From NCBI GenBank assembly GCA_009780115.1, contig WRAQ01000018.1, positions 1 through 58,954 of the forward strand: 58,954 nucleotides of DNA. The letters are read 5' to 3'. The translations under genes and the position numbers were made by a program. Below the pieces are notes generated by a model. It was not told where the DNA came from. It worked only from the letters and a program-made list of their open reading frames with translations, and ran no database searches. This document shows, piece by piece, positions 25,523 to 34,588 of the stretch. How positions within the stretch are numbered: position 1 is the first letter of the stretch; the number at the start of each line of letters is the position of its first letter. The stretch comes from Lachnospiraceae bacterium (GTDB lineage Bacteria > Bacillota > Clostridia > Lachnospirales > Lachnospiraceae).

Positions 25523-28500
25523 ATGGACGAGAAAAAGTTTTTTAATAGAGGTTTTATGCGGCGGGTTTTTGCCTTGACCCTGGTTGCGATTCTTTTTTAT
25601 ACCAGCACTGTTACATATATTAGTACCTTGGCAACTAATAATGATTTTAGTATCAACAATGAGTTGAATCTGGAATTACCTGATGGCGAAGAAACCGGCG
25701 GTGAAGAACTTGGCGATGAAAATACTGACAGGGGAAATACTGAAGAAAACGATTCCGATGATTTAACCGATATTGATGAGAATGATGAAGCAAATGAAGA
25801 AGATGAAACCGGCGATATCGAATTAACAGAAGAAGAAATCGATGCCCAATTGGAAATTCTCAAACAACAATTAGAAGAAGCCCATGAAGCAGTTCTTTCA
25901 GCGCAAGAAAATGCGGTTAATGCCTTACAGGAAATCACGGCAAGAAAATCTGTTTTTGCCTTGGTATATTTATGTGAATACTACAATGTAAGACAAGATG
26001 CGTCACTTGATTCCGGAACAGTAGTCCGGGCTTATTCCGGGCAAACCGTAGAAATCCGCGGGATTGAATTTCTTGACGGCGAGTTTTGGTACCGGGTTAG
26101 TTTTTATCTGCTTAATGACAATGTCACCGCTGAACAAGAAATTACTGATGCCGATTTTACTCTTTATACCGGTTATATTGAAAGCAGCTATCTTGCATAT
26201 TCGGACGAGCTTTTGCTTGAGTGGGAAGCTAATTATTTGATTCCCTGGCTTGAAGCAGTCTTACATTATGAGAATAGCCTGTTTGAGTTAGAAATGTATC
26301 TTAAGGAACCGGAAGTCATTGAAGAAATAGAGGAACTTGAAGAAGAATTAGAATTTTTGGAAGAATTCGAATCATTTTTCGCCGCCGCCGCTTTTGCCGA
26401 CTTTTCATTTGGTGATACCGGCCTGATGGCAAATTCTTTTGCTGACATTTCGGCGACCTCGATAAGTTTTTCCGCTGACATTGAGCAATTTCCGGCAAGT
26501 TACCGCCCGGCTCTTTATGCGCTGAAAAGTAAATATCCCTCATGGACATTCGTCAGACAAAATACGATTCATAACTGGGCAACGTCAGTAAACGGCCAGG
26601 TAAACCCGGCTCACCGCAGCCTGATTTGGGATACGGCAATCCCGACATGGCGGGGGGCATGGTATGAGGGCCGGTGGCATATTGCAACCAGGGAAGCCGT
26701 TGAGCATATTATGGACCCGCGTAATAATCTGACGGAAAGTTGGGTCTTCCAGTTCGAACAATTAACCTATAACAGCTCATATCACAATCTTGCTTCAATG
26801 AGTAATATTTTGCAAGGCACTTTTATGAGTGGTTTAATCCCCGGTGATTCGCGGACATATGCCCAGGCTTTTATGATTCTTGGAGCCAACAACGGGATTA
26901 GCCCTTATCATCTTGCCGGGCGTGTGCGCCAGGAACATGGTACCGGCGGTTCGGCGCTGATTTCCGGAACTTATCCCGGTTTTTTAGGATTATTTAATTA
27001 CTTTAATATCGGTGCTTCCGGTTCGACGACTACGCAAGTTATAACCAACGGGCTGACCCGGGCAAGAAACGAGGGTTGGACTACTCGCTACCGGTCGCTG
27101 GAAGGCGGTTCAACTTTTATTGGCAATAGTTATATAAAGCGGGGGCAAGATACTCTTTATCTGCAAAAGTTTAATGTCTCCAACGGGGTTTACAGCCATC
27201 AGTACATGCAAAATGTCCAGGCCCCGCGCTCGGAAGCAACTACGACATTTAACTCATACCAAAATTCGTTACATAATGCTTTTGTCTTTAAAATTCCGGT
27301 TTATAGCGGGATGCCGGAGTCGGCTGTCCCGGTTAACCCGAATATCCGGGCAACAAGCCTTTCGATCAATAATCATGCGGCAACGCTGGCAATTGGCAAT
27401 ACCTTAACCCTTGCCGCTACCGTTCTTCCTAATGATACGGCGAACAAAAAGGTTACCTGGGCAAGCAGCAATGAAAGTGTTGCAACGATAAACCGGGATA
27501 CCGGAGTTATTACCCCACGGGCCGCCGGTGAAACCACGATTACGGCAACCACTGCCGATGGAAGTAATTTGTCCCGGACAACTACTGTCAGAGTCACCGA
27601 CAGTCTTAATACATTTACAATAAGTACGAATAACCTGACCTTTAACGGCGTAGGAAGTGATACGCAAACTATAACCGCTAATGCAACCTCATTAGGCGGG
27701 ATAAATTTGGCAGTAGCATGGCGGAGCAGTGATACAAGTGTTGCAACGGTTAATTCAAGCGGTGTAGTAACTCCGGTTGGGGTTGGCAATGCCGTAATTA
27801 CAGCTTCGGTAACGATGAATGGTGTTGTTCAGGCGGAACGGACTTGTACGGTTAATGTGGTTTTTGTCTTTGTTGGCGACCCGATTAATGCCGAAATGCC
27901 TGAAATTACTAACCTTACTGAAGCAAAAACGCTGGAGCAAAACTATCCGGCGACAGCCATTTCAGTATCGGCCGGCATAACGGATAGTGGTAATCTTACT
28001 TACCAATGGTACCGTAATACACAAGACAATAATACCGGCGGCTCGCTTATTTCCGGTGCAACGGCAGCGAGTTATACCCCGCCGGTCACGGAAGCAGGAA
28101 CAGTTTATTACTATGTGATAATTACCAATACGATTGCAAATAATGGCGACGGCGGCAACAAAATTGCTTCTTTATCCAGTAATACAGTTGCGGTAACGGT
28201 AGCGGATACGATTGCCCCGACCGGCACGATTATGATTAATAATAGTACTTTTACCAACTTTCTTAACCAGATAACTTTCGGGCTGTTCTTTAATTCGTCA
28301 CAAACGATTACCATAACCGGTGCTGATGCCGGTTCAGGGATTGATAAAATTGAATGGCTGGTTTTGAATCAGGAATTTGAAAATGAAGCGGAAGCGCGGG
28401 CAACCGGCGGCTGGCAGATTTATGATAATGCCAATAAACCGGCTCTTCCCGGTGACTGGAAAGGTGCTGTTTATGCGAAAATCAGCGACAGGGCAGGTAA

Positions 28501-31477
28501 TATAAGCGTTATTAATTCAAGCGGTCTTGTTGTTTATACTGATACACTTGCTTCGGAAGAAACGATTGATTATACCAAGGGAACCGTAGGCGAGGCAAGT
28601 ATTATGCTAAACCTTAACGGTAATACAATTGCGGCGGTTCATAATGGGGCGGCAGAAGTAGCCGGGACAAATTTTGTCCTTGATACTTCAATAGATAAGA
28701 TGAATGGTAAATTGACTTTTACCCAGGCTTATCTTGAGTCGCTTCCGACAAATATCCCAACGGTGCTGACCATTTCATATAATCCGCAGGGCGTAATATT
28801 CCAAGGCACGGAAAACAAACCGGCGAGTACTACGGTTACAATTAATATTTCGGCAGCGGCACAAGCGCCCTTGTCAATTACCAATATACCCGGGGCTGTC
28901 ACTTACATGGATACCTTTACGGTAGGGACCATCGGCGGAAGCGGTTTAGGTGCTGTTACTTATTCGTCAAGTAATACCGATATTGCGGTCGTAAATAGTA
29001 ACACCGGTGCTGTATCAATCGTGGGCACAGGCACTTTTACAATCACGGCGACAAAAGCGGCTCATGGCATTTTTGATTCGCGGGCGGCAAGCACAGCAGT
29101 AACAGCCCGGGCAAAAACTTTATCAATTACCGGCGTAACGGCTTTCGATCGGGATTTCATCAGTGGAAATAGTAGTGTAACGCTTAGCGGCGGGACATTA
29201 ATTGGTGTAGCAGCTACTGATTCCGGTGATATGGCAAAATTGAATTTTACCCTCGGAAACGGACAAATGGCAGACCCGAATGCCGGAAATGATAAGGCTA
29301 TAACGACTGATATTAAATTGACGGGGACTTTGGCAGATAATTATGTTTTGACCCAGCCTACTCTGACGGTTAACATCGGTAAAGCGGCGCTTACAATCGG
29401 TGAACAGCCGAAAATCATGCAATATACTGATACGGCGGTACAGACGGTTGACCTTGCCGCTTTGGTTAATCCCTATAATACAGGAAATAAAGCACTTTCA
29501 TATGAGGTAGGGGCTTATACCGGTAATGATATCATAACCGACGGTGCTTCGGTATCAAACGGTTCTTTATTATTCACGATTAAAGGCGGAAGCCCGGGGG
29601 ATAAAGCAATAATTCCCGTTACTGTCAGCGGTTTCATGAACTACCATGATGTGACGGTTAATGTCGCAGTCACCCTGACTGACAAGATTCCGACTACGGT
29701 GACGGTCGCCGCTCCGACAATCGGTTTGCTCTACGGCACTATCCTCGGTAATCCAAGTGCGGAAGCCGCTGCCGGCGGAAGTACATTTACTTATTTATAT
29801 TCCGGGGTACTTGCCAACGGTAACACTTTCCCGGCCAGCTTAGCGAAACCAACCGAGCCGGGTATCTATACCGTTACCGCACATCTTGACAGCGCAACTC
29901 ACGCAGGAAGTGCAACAAGTACAAGCTTTACCATTGCCGGAAAAAACCTTTCCTGGAGTTTAGGGACTGTTTCCGAAAAAATTTATGACGGCGGGACAGC
30001 GGCAACAGTAATTAATCAACCAGTACTTAATGGTATTATTAATGACGATAACATTTCGATAGTAACCGGGTCGGCAGTTTTTAGTTTAGCTAATGCCGGG
30101 GCGGGTGTAAGTGTTACCGCCAGCGGATATGGCATAGCAGGAAGTGGTGATTCATGGAAATATAATGCACCATCAGCCCAGCCTAATTTCGCTAATGCAG
30201 CGATTACAGCGAAACCGATTACAATTATTGATGTTTCTGCTGTTGACCGGCCTTTTAATGGAACTACGAATGTCACTTTGACCGGCGGTACGCTGATAGA
30301 TGTTTTAGCAGTTGATTCCGGTAACCCGGCAAGATTAGGGTTTAACCTTGGTAATGGTACGATTGCTACTGCTGATTCGGGGAATAAAAATGTGACAACT
30401 AATATTATCCTTACCGGGCCGGCCGGCGCTAATTATTCACTAACCCAACCGGAGGGGATTACCGTTAATATTTCGAAAGCTAATCAAAATGCACCGGCTT
30501 TTAACCTTTTATTTACACCTATTAATGAGACGACATATACGGTAACGATTCCGGTAACAACCGGTGCAGAGTATAGTTTTGACGGCGTTAATTTTAGCAG
30601 TACAAATATCCTGGCCGGCAAAGTACCCGGGGATACGGTTACGGCTTATAAACGAATGGCCGGGACAAATAATTATTATGTCAGTGATAAGGCATCCGCA
30701 AGTTTGACCTTACCGTTATTTACGGCAGCAACCCCGGTTGCTTCTCCGAACGGAAGTAAATTTACCGGCAGTCAAAGTATAACTTTATCTACGGCTTCAA
30801 ACGGGGCTAAGATTTATTATACAACTAATGGTTCAAACCCGACGGCGGCAAGTACGGAATATACCGGTGCGTTTATTGTGGATAATACGACACAGGTTAG
30901 GGCGGTTGCAGTTAAAGAAGGAATGCTTGATAGTGCTGTTATGACCGCGAACTTTACTAAACAAGTGCCCGGGAATGAAAATAAGGCGGCCGATGCTGCC
31001 CCGCTACCGTCACCAACCCCTGCCGCCGGGCAAGACCAAAACGATTCGCCGGGCAATAACTCAAACAATACTTCGAATCAAAATGCAAACCAAACTACCG
31101 CAGGCGGGCAAACAACTGTAAACGGAGCTGCGGTAATAAATGAACAAGAGCTTACCGCGGAAGAAGATGAGTTAGAACCAATAGATACGTTTATAGCTTC
31201 GGCAGCTTCAGAAAATGAGCCGGATGCTGTTTCCGACGATTATCTTTTAGAAAATGAAATAACCTATATAACCGAAGATGTAACCGTTAGCGGTGATGTG
31301 CGGGCAGCAAGTTCGGGAATTAACCGGATACCGGCAATAGCAGCTTTGATGGCTCATGACAATTTCATGCAAATCATCCTGGCCGGAATTGCAACGGTAA
31401 TGCTTATCTGCGGGGCGGCGGTGACTATCAGGATCAAGAACACGAAGAATAATTCTAAGTCACGAAAACATGACTAA
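25523..31477 (+). CDS. Giant cell-surface N-acetylglucosaminidase with Ig-like and MBG/YDG repeats
   Basis: 1984 residues from the ATG at 25523 (CGGAGG at 7 nt). The order is: signal peptide 1-37; strongly acidic linker 45-105; a short coiled coil 105-140; an SH3-like domain about 143-225 (ALVYLCEYYNVRQDAS, TGYIESSYLA); a second Glu-rich segment 262-285; a glucosaminidase (GH73-like) domain about 325-575 with candidate catalytic E471 in RVRQEHGTGG; two BIG2 domains about 608-780; a YQWY-type Ig domain; several MBG/YDG-like repeats; a chitobiase-type FN3-like domain (NGAKIYYTTNGSNPTAAS); an Asn/Gln/Pro linker; and a C-terminal membrane helix with a basic tail. There is no LPxTG. It is probably a wall-spanning peptidoglycan hydrolase anchored by the C-terminal helix. 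Confidence 0.88.
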   Translation: MDEKKFFNRGFMRRVFALTLVAILFYTSTVTYISTLATNNDFSINNELNLELPDGEETGGEELGDENTDRGNTEENDSDDLTDIDENDEANEEDETGDIELTEEEIDAQLEILKQQLEEAHEAVLSAQENAVNALQEITARKSVFALVYLCEYYNVRQDASLDSGTVVRAYSGQTVEIRGIEFLDGEFWYRVSFYLLNDNVTAEQEITDADFTLYTGYIESSYLAYSDELLLEWEANYLIPWLEAVLHYENSLFELEMYLKEPEVIEEIEELEEELEFLEEFESFFAAAAFADFSFGDTGLMANSFADISATSISFSADIEQFPASYRPALYALKSKYPSWTFVRQNTIHNWATSVNGQVNPAHRSLIWDTAIPTWRGAWYEGRWHIATREAVEHIMDPRNNLTESWVFQFEQLTYNSSYHNLASMSNILQGTFMSGLIPGDSRTYAQAFMILGANNGISPYHLAGRVRQEHGTGGSALISGTYPGFLGLFNYFNIGASGSTTTQVITNGLTRARNEGWTTRYRSLEGGSTFIGNSYIKRGQDTLYLQKFNVSNGVYSHQYMQNVQAPRSEATTTFNSYQNSLHNAFVFKIPVYSGMPESAVPVNPNIRATSLSINNHAATLAIGNTLTLAATVLPNDTANKKVTWASSNESVATINRDTGVITPRAAGETTITATTADGSNLSRTTTVRVTDSLNTFTISTNNLTFNGVGSDTQTITANATSLGGINLAVAWRSSDTSVATVNSSGVVTPVGVGNAVITASVTMNGVVQAERTCTVNVVFVFVGDPINAEMPEITNLTEAKTLEQNYPATAISVSAGITDSGNLTYQWYRNTQDNNTGGSLISGATAASYTPPVTEAGTVYYYVIITNTIANNGDGGNKIASLSSNTVAVTVADTIAPTGTIMINNSTFTNFLNQITFGLFFNSSQTITITGADAGSGIDKIEWLVLNQEFENEAEARATGGWQIYDNANKPALPGDWKGAVYAKISDRAGNISVINSSGLVVYTDTLASEETIDYTKGTVGEASIMLNLNGNTIAAVHNGAAEVAGTNFVLDTSIDKMNGKLTFTQAYLESLPTNIPTVLTISYNPQGVIFQGTENKPASTTVTINISAAAQAPLSITNIPGAVTYMDTFTVGTIGGSGLGAVTYSSSNTDIAVVNSNTGAVSIVGTGTFTITATKAAHGIFDSRAASTAVTARAKTLSITGVTAFDRDFISGNSSVTLSGGTLIGVAATDSGDMAKLNFTLGNGQMADPNAGNDKAITTDIKLTGTLADNYVLTQPTLTVNIGKAALTIGEQPKIMQYTDTAVQTVDLAALVNPYNTGNKALSYEVGAYTGNDIITDGASVSNGSLLFTIKGGSPGDKAIIPVTVSGFMNYHDVTVNVAVTLTDKIPTTVTVAAPTIGLLYGTILGNPSAEAAAGGSTFTYLYSGVLANGNTFPASLAKPTEPGIYTVTAHLDSATHAGSATSTSFTIAGKNLSWSLGTVSEKIYDGGTAATVINQPVLNGIINDDNISIVTGSAVFSLANAGAGVSVTASGYGIAGSGDSWKYNAPSAQPNFANAAITAKPITIIDVSAVDRPFNGTTNVTLTGGTLIDVLAVDSGNPARLGFNLGNGTIATADSGNKNVTTNIILTGPAGANYSLTQPEGITVNISKANQNAPAFNLLFTPINETTYTVTIPVTTGAEYSFDGVNFSSTNILAGKVPGDTVTAYKRMAGTNNYYVSDKASASLTLPLFTAATPVASPNGSKFTGSQSITLSTASNGAKIYYTTNGSNPTAASTEYTGAFIVDNTTQVRAVAVKEGMLDSAVMTANFTKQVPGNENKAADAAPLPSPTPAAGQDQNDSPGNNSNNTSNQNANQTTAGGQTTVNGAAVINEQELTAEEDELEPIDTFIASAASENEPDAVSDDYLLENEITYITEDVTVSGDVRAASSGINRIPAIAALMAHDNFMQIILAGIATVMLICGAAVTIRIKNTKNNSKSRKHD

Positions 31478-31495
31478 TAATTAATGCTTGTTTGG

Positions 31496-31520
31496 AGAAT
31501 GGCACTACCCGTGCCATTCT
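31496..31520 (+). terminator. Perfect hairpin terminator after the giant surface gene
   Basis: AGAATGGCAC (31496-31505) pairs with GTGCCATTCT (31511-31520), 10 bp with a 5-nt loop, 18 nt after the stop. The downstream T content is modest. Confidence 0.75.
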
Positions 31521-31531
31521 TCAAATTATAC

Positions 31532-31590
31532 GTATAATAAAAACTCCTTTTGCATATCTTTAATCAGTAAAGATTCGGAAGGAGTTTTTC
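31532..31590 (+). promoter_or_regulatory. spoIVA leader: nested hairpin burying the ribosome binding site, with promoter-like boxes
   Basis: AAAAACTCCTT (31539-31549) pairs perfectly with AAGGAGTTTTT (31579-31589), and inside it ATCTTTA (31556-31562) pairs with TAAAGAT (31568-31574). The ribosome binding site AAGGAG lies wholly in the 3' arm, 6 nt before the ATG. TATAAT (31533-31538) could be a -10 for a long leader. GCATATCTT (31552-31560) partly resembles a sigma-E -10; a transcript starting near 31567 would lack the 5' arm. The hairpin is directly visible; the promoters are inference. Confidence 0.5.
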
Positions 31591-33078
31591 ATGGAAAATT
31601 TAAGTAGCGGTACTTATGATTTGTATAAGGATATTCAGTTAAGATGCGGCGGTGAGATTTATATCGGGGTCGTCGGCCCGGTCCGGACGGGAAAATCCAC
31701 CTTTATTAAACGCTTTATGGATTTGATGGTCTTACCTTATATGAACGAAGAGTTCGAAAAAGAGCGGGCGACTGATGAAATGCCGCAAAGTTCAGGCGGG
31801 CGGACAATTACAACCACCGAGCCGAAATTCATCCCTAAGGAAGCAGCCGAAATAAAATTGGCCGGGGAAATTGAAGCAAAAGTCCGTTTGATTGATTGTG
31901 TTGGTTATATGGTTGAAGGGGCCAGCGGCCATATGGAAGATGATGCCGAACGGATGGTAAAAACACCGTGGTCAAGTCAGGAAATCCCTTTTACCGAAGC
32001 CGCCGAAATTGGTACAAGGAAAGTAATTAACGACCACTCAACAATCGGTATTGTTATTACCTGCGACGGCAGTTTTGGTGATATTCCGCGGGAAAGCTTC
32101 AAAGAAGCAGAAGACAGGACGATTGGTGAGCTTTTAAAGATACATAAGCCTTTTATCGTATTGGTTAATACAGCAAAACCGCATTCTGATGATGCGAAAA
32201 TGCTGGTTGATGATATTAAAAGGAAATACAATGTTACCGCCCTTCCGGTTAACTGTGAGCAGCTTAAAAAAGAAGATATCCATGCGATTATGGAAAGAAT
32301 TTTATATGAGTTCCCGCTGACGATGGTTGAATTTTTCATGCCGAAATGGGTTGAAATGCTTCCGCCGGCCCATCCGATGAAGGTTGACATTGTTTCAAAT
32401 ATTAAAGGTTTAATGAAGCAACTCGGCAATATTAAAAGTGTCGTTGACGGTGGTATCGTTCTTGAAAGCAGTTATATCAAAACTTCTAAAGTTGACCAAA
32501 TCAGTATGTCTGACGGATGTGTCAAGGTCTGGCTGGAAGTTGATGATACTTATTATTATGAAATGCTTAGCGAGCTTATCGGTGAAGATATTAAAAGCGA
32601 ATACCATCTTCTTAATGTCCTGCGCGAACTTTCGCGGATGCGGCGCGAGTATATCAAGGTATTACATGCGGTTGATGCCGTGCGGATGAAAGGTTATGGC
32701 GTAGTCACCCCGGACCGTGAGGAAATCCGTTTGGAAAGTCCGGAAATTATCAAACACGGCAATAAATACGGGGTCAAAATAAAGGCCGAAAGCCCAAGCA
32801 TCCACATGATAAAGGCGAATATCGAAACCGAAATTTCACCAATCGTCGGTACCGAAAATCAAGCAAAAGATTTGATTCAGTATATTGCCAGCGCTGATAC
32901 CAGCGAAGAGGGGATTTGGGAGACTAATATCTTTGGTAAAACGGTTGAACAGTTGGTGAATGACGGAATTAACGGCAAGATATCGATGATCGGGGATGAA
33001 AGCCAGCTCAAGTTACAGGAAACAATGCAGAAGATTGTTAATGATAGTAATGGCGGGATGGTATGTATTATTATTTGA
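31591..33078 (+). CDS. spoIVA: Stage IV sporulation protein A, spore coat morphogenetic ATPase
   Basis: 495 residues, the expected length. SpoIVA polymerises on the forespore surface by ATP hydrolysis and forms the basement of the coat. Walker A is GPVRTGKS (residues 29-36). The switch/Walker B-like region is KVRLIDCVGYMVEGA, and the long conserved ATPase part is followed by the middle domain and a C-terminal tail ending GGMVCIII, as in other SpoIVA proteins, where the tail contacts SpoVM on the membrane. This gene marks the organism as an endospore former. Expression in the mother cell would normally need sigma-E. Confidence 0.98.
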   Translation: MENLSSGTYDLYKDIQLRCGGEIYIGVVGPVRTGKSTFIKRFMDLMVLPYMNEEFEKERATDEMPQSSGGRTITTTEPKFIPKEAAEIKLAGEIEAKVRLIDCVGYMVEGASGHMEDDAERMVKTPWSSQEIPFTEAAEIGTRKVINDHSTIGIVITCDGSFGDIPRESFKEAEDRTIGELLKIHKPFIVLVNTAKPHSDDAKMLVDDIKRKYNVTALPVNCEQLKKEDIHAIMERILYEFPLTMVEFFMPKWVEMLPPAHPMKVDIVSNIKGLMKQLGNIKSVVDGGIVLESSYIKTSKVDQISMSDGCVKVWLEVDDTYYYEMLSELIGEDIKSEYHLLNVLRELSRMRREYIKVLHAVDAVRMKGYGVVTPDREEIRLESPEIIKHGNKYGVKIKAESPSIHMIKANIETEISPIVGTENQAKDLIQYIASADTSEEGIWETNIFGKTVEQLVNDGINGKISMIGDESQLKLQETMQKIVNDSNGGMVCIII

Positions 33079-33138
33079 GGTGCTTTCGTAGGTATACATT
33101 TTCGATGAATTAAATTTCAGTGAATTATAGTAAGTTAC

Positions 33139-33167
33139 TTGACAGTTAAAAGATTATGTTTTATATT
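33139..33167 (+). promoter_or_regulatory. Promoter of the antitoxin-type RNA
   Basis: Perfect -35 TTGACA (33139-33144), 17-nt spacer, -10 TATATT (33162-33167, 5 of 6). There is no ribosome-binding-site-led gene behind it for 500 nt; it points into the locus opposite to the small toxin frame. Confidence 0.75.
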
Positions 33168-33173
33168 AGTGAT

Positions 33174-33283
33174 ATAAGAAGTAATATAAAGTGCTACCGA
33201 TAGACGGTCAGCCCTCTGTATAACGATTAAAATAAACCGCTAAACATGTCACTGTTGGGGCGGTTTATTTGCGTGATTTTTTA
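33174..33283 (+). ncRNA. Predicted antisense RNA antitoxin (type I TA)
   Basis: The predicted RNA of about 105-110 nt runs from just after the promoter to the T-run at 33277-33282. Its 3' part overlaps the last codons and 3' end of the toxin mRNA by about 50 nt on the opposite strand, giving perfect complementarity there. Nearer its 5' end it contains CCCTCTGTA (33212-33220), repeated in direct orientation at 33431-33439 where the toxin mRNA is read from the other strand, so a second complementary patch exists in the toxin leader. This two-contact design is the known logic of Fst/par loci. Confidence 0.6.
33230..33270. terminator. Bidirectional terminator shared by toxin mRNA and antisense RNA
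   Basis: AAATAAACCGC (33230-33240) pairs with GCGGTTTATTT (33260-33270), 11 bp. Six T (33277-33282) follow on the plus strand. The toxin stop codon lies within the 3' arm (33265-33267). Confidence 0.75.
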
Positions 33284-33357
33284 TATCCCAATCTATACCC
33301 GATGTAAAATGAAAACAGCACTAAGCTGATTAAATCAATTATCTCAGTTATATTCAT
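33265..33357 (-). CDS. Small hydrophobic type I toxin-like peptide
   Basis: A 30-residue frame, start at 33357. Sequence character: a short N-terminus MNITEII, a single hydrophobic helix (DLISLVLFSFYIGYRLG), then a very basic end (YKKSRK). This is the layout of Fst/TxpA/holin-like type I toxins that insert in the membrane. The ribosome binding site GAGGG lies 8 nt upstream. The toxin mRNA would start near 33493, leaving a leader of about 135 nt full of CCCTC segments that can pair with this site. The frame is too short for normal gene calling. Identification rests on sequence character plus the complete two-promoter, shared-terminator arrangement. Confidence 0.65.
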   Translation of the reverse strand: MNITEIIDLISLVLFSFYIGYRLGYKKSRK

Positions 33358-33416
33358 AAAGGAATCCCTCATCTTCATTTATTTCATCTTTATAAAATAG
33401 ATGATATCTATGTAAT

Positions 33417-33447
33417 CAGAGGGTCACAGTCCCTCTGTAATAGAGGG
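33417..33447 (-). promoter_or_regulatory. Mutually exclusive hairpins in the toxin mRNA leader
   Basis: On the minus strand, CAGAGGG can pair with CCCTCTG (33417-33437, 7 bp, 7-nt loop), while the same AGAGGG segment can instead pair with the 5'-most CCCCTCT (33431-33447). CCCTC segments are also complementary to the toxin's ribosome binding site GAGGG (33366-33370). A folding switch that hides the site is plausible. Confidence 0.5.
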
Positions 33448-33500
33448 GCAACCGCCTACCCGTTTTGGTAGCACTTGGGGTTATTGCTAACCTTGAATTA

Positions 33501-33529
33501 ATTATATCATTATTATTAGTTTTTGTAAT
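33501..33529 (-). promoter_or_regulatory. Promoter of the toxin mRNA
   Basis: On the minus strand: -35 ATTACA (33529-33524, 4 of 6), 17-nt spacer, perfect -10 TATAAT (33506-33501). Predicted start is near 33493, convergent with the antisense RNA promoter. Confidence 0.65.
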
Positions 33530-33687
33530 GTAAAATCGACACCCTTCAAACGCATTAAGAATATACAACATTCACAAAAAAGAAATAATTCTGGTGTATT
33601 GATTTTGCATTAATTATAGTGCATACTAGAGTCAGATAAAGTCTCGAAAAACATTGACCCAACCAGTCAATCAAACAGGAGGACAAA

Positions 33688-34533
33688 ATGAACCCGATTT
33701 ATGAAAAATTGCTTAAATGTAAACAAAGTATTGTTGATTTTCAGAAAAGTGCCGGCATTGCTGATTTTAAGCCCAAGGTAGCCTTGGTATTGGGTTCCGG
33801 CCTTGGTGACTATGCAGAGAGTATGGATATTAAAGCGGAGCTTGATTATACGGAGATAGATGGTTTCCCCAATTCAACTGTTGAGGGTCATGCCGGGAAA
33901 TTTGTCTTTGGTTATGTCGGTGAAGTTCCGGTTATTTGTATGAAAGGCCGGGTTCATTTTTATGAAGGTTATCATATTTCGGATGTTGTGTTGCCAATCC
34001 GCCTGATGGGTTTACTTGGGGCAGAAATTCTTTTCCTAACGAATGCTTCCGGCGGTATCGGTGAAGAAATGAAAGCCGGTACGTTAATGCTGATTACTGA
34101 CCACATCGGCAATTTCGTGACTAATCCCCTCACCGGGGCGAACATTGATGAGCTTGGTACCCGTTTTCCGGATATGAGTACGGTTTACCGCCCGGAATTA
34201 AATGATATTATTCGTAATGCCGCCGCCCGCTTAAATGTCCCTTTGCCGGAAGGCATCTATGCTCAAACGACCGGCCCTTCTTTTGAAACGCCGGCGGAAG
34301 TGCAGATGCTCAAGATAATGGGGGCTTCCGCAGTAGGGATGAGTACGGCTGTTGAGGCGGTTGCTGCTAATCATATGGGTATGAAAGTGTGTGGGATATC
34401 TTGTGTCTGTAACCCGGCCGCCGGTCTTTCGCCGACACCGTTAACCCATGAAGAAGTGCAGGAAGCTGCTAATGAAGCGGCCCCCCGTTTTAAAAATCTG
34501 GTAACCGAAGCAATCAAGGGATTTTATGATTAG
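33688..34533 (+). CDS. punA: Purine nucleoside phosphorylase
   Basis: Phosphorolysis of inosine/guanosine-type nucleosides to base and ribose 1-phosphate. 281 residues, the trimeric (mammalian-like, PNP-I) family. Signatures: LVLGSGLGDYA with the phosphate-binding Ser, FPNSTVEGHAGKFVFG, the GRVHFYEGY loop, LTNASGGI, and the base-binding segment FETPAEVQMLKIMGASAVGMST. The AGGAGG at 33678 gives the start. The gene follows the toxin-antitoxin locus and is 55 nt upstream of cdd, so both probably form a salvage operon continuing to the deaminase at 35.2 kb. Confidence 0.95.
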   Translation: MNPIYEKLLKCKQSIVDFQKSAGIADFKPKVALVLGSGLGDYAESMDIKAELDYTEIDGFPNSTVEGHAGKFVFGYVGEVPVICMKGRVHFYEGYHISDVVLPIRLMGLLGAEILFLTNASGGIGEEMKAGTLMLITDHIGNFVTNPLTGANIDELGTRFPDMSTVYRPELNDIIRNAAARLNVPLPEGIYAQTTGPSFETPAEVQMLKIMGASAVGMSTAVEAVAANHMGMKVCGISCVCNPAAGLSPTPLTHEEVQEAANEAAPRFKNLVTEAIKGFYD

Positions 34534-34588
34534 TATAAAAAAGTCGCTTTAGTATGCTGCTCGATTTGCATAGAAGGAGAAAAAGTAA

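Noticed and set aside
27340-30480. DNA-level tandem repeats or CRISPR in the giant surface gene
   Set aside because: The repetition is at protein-domain level (Ig and MBG/YDG-like domains) with diverged DNA; there are no regular identical repeats with spacers.
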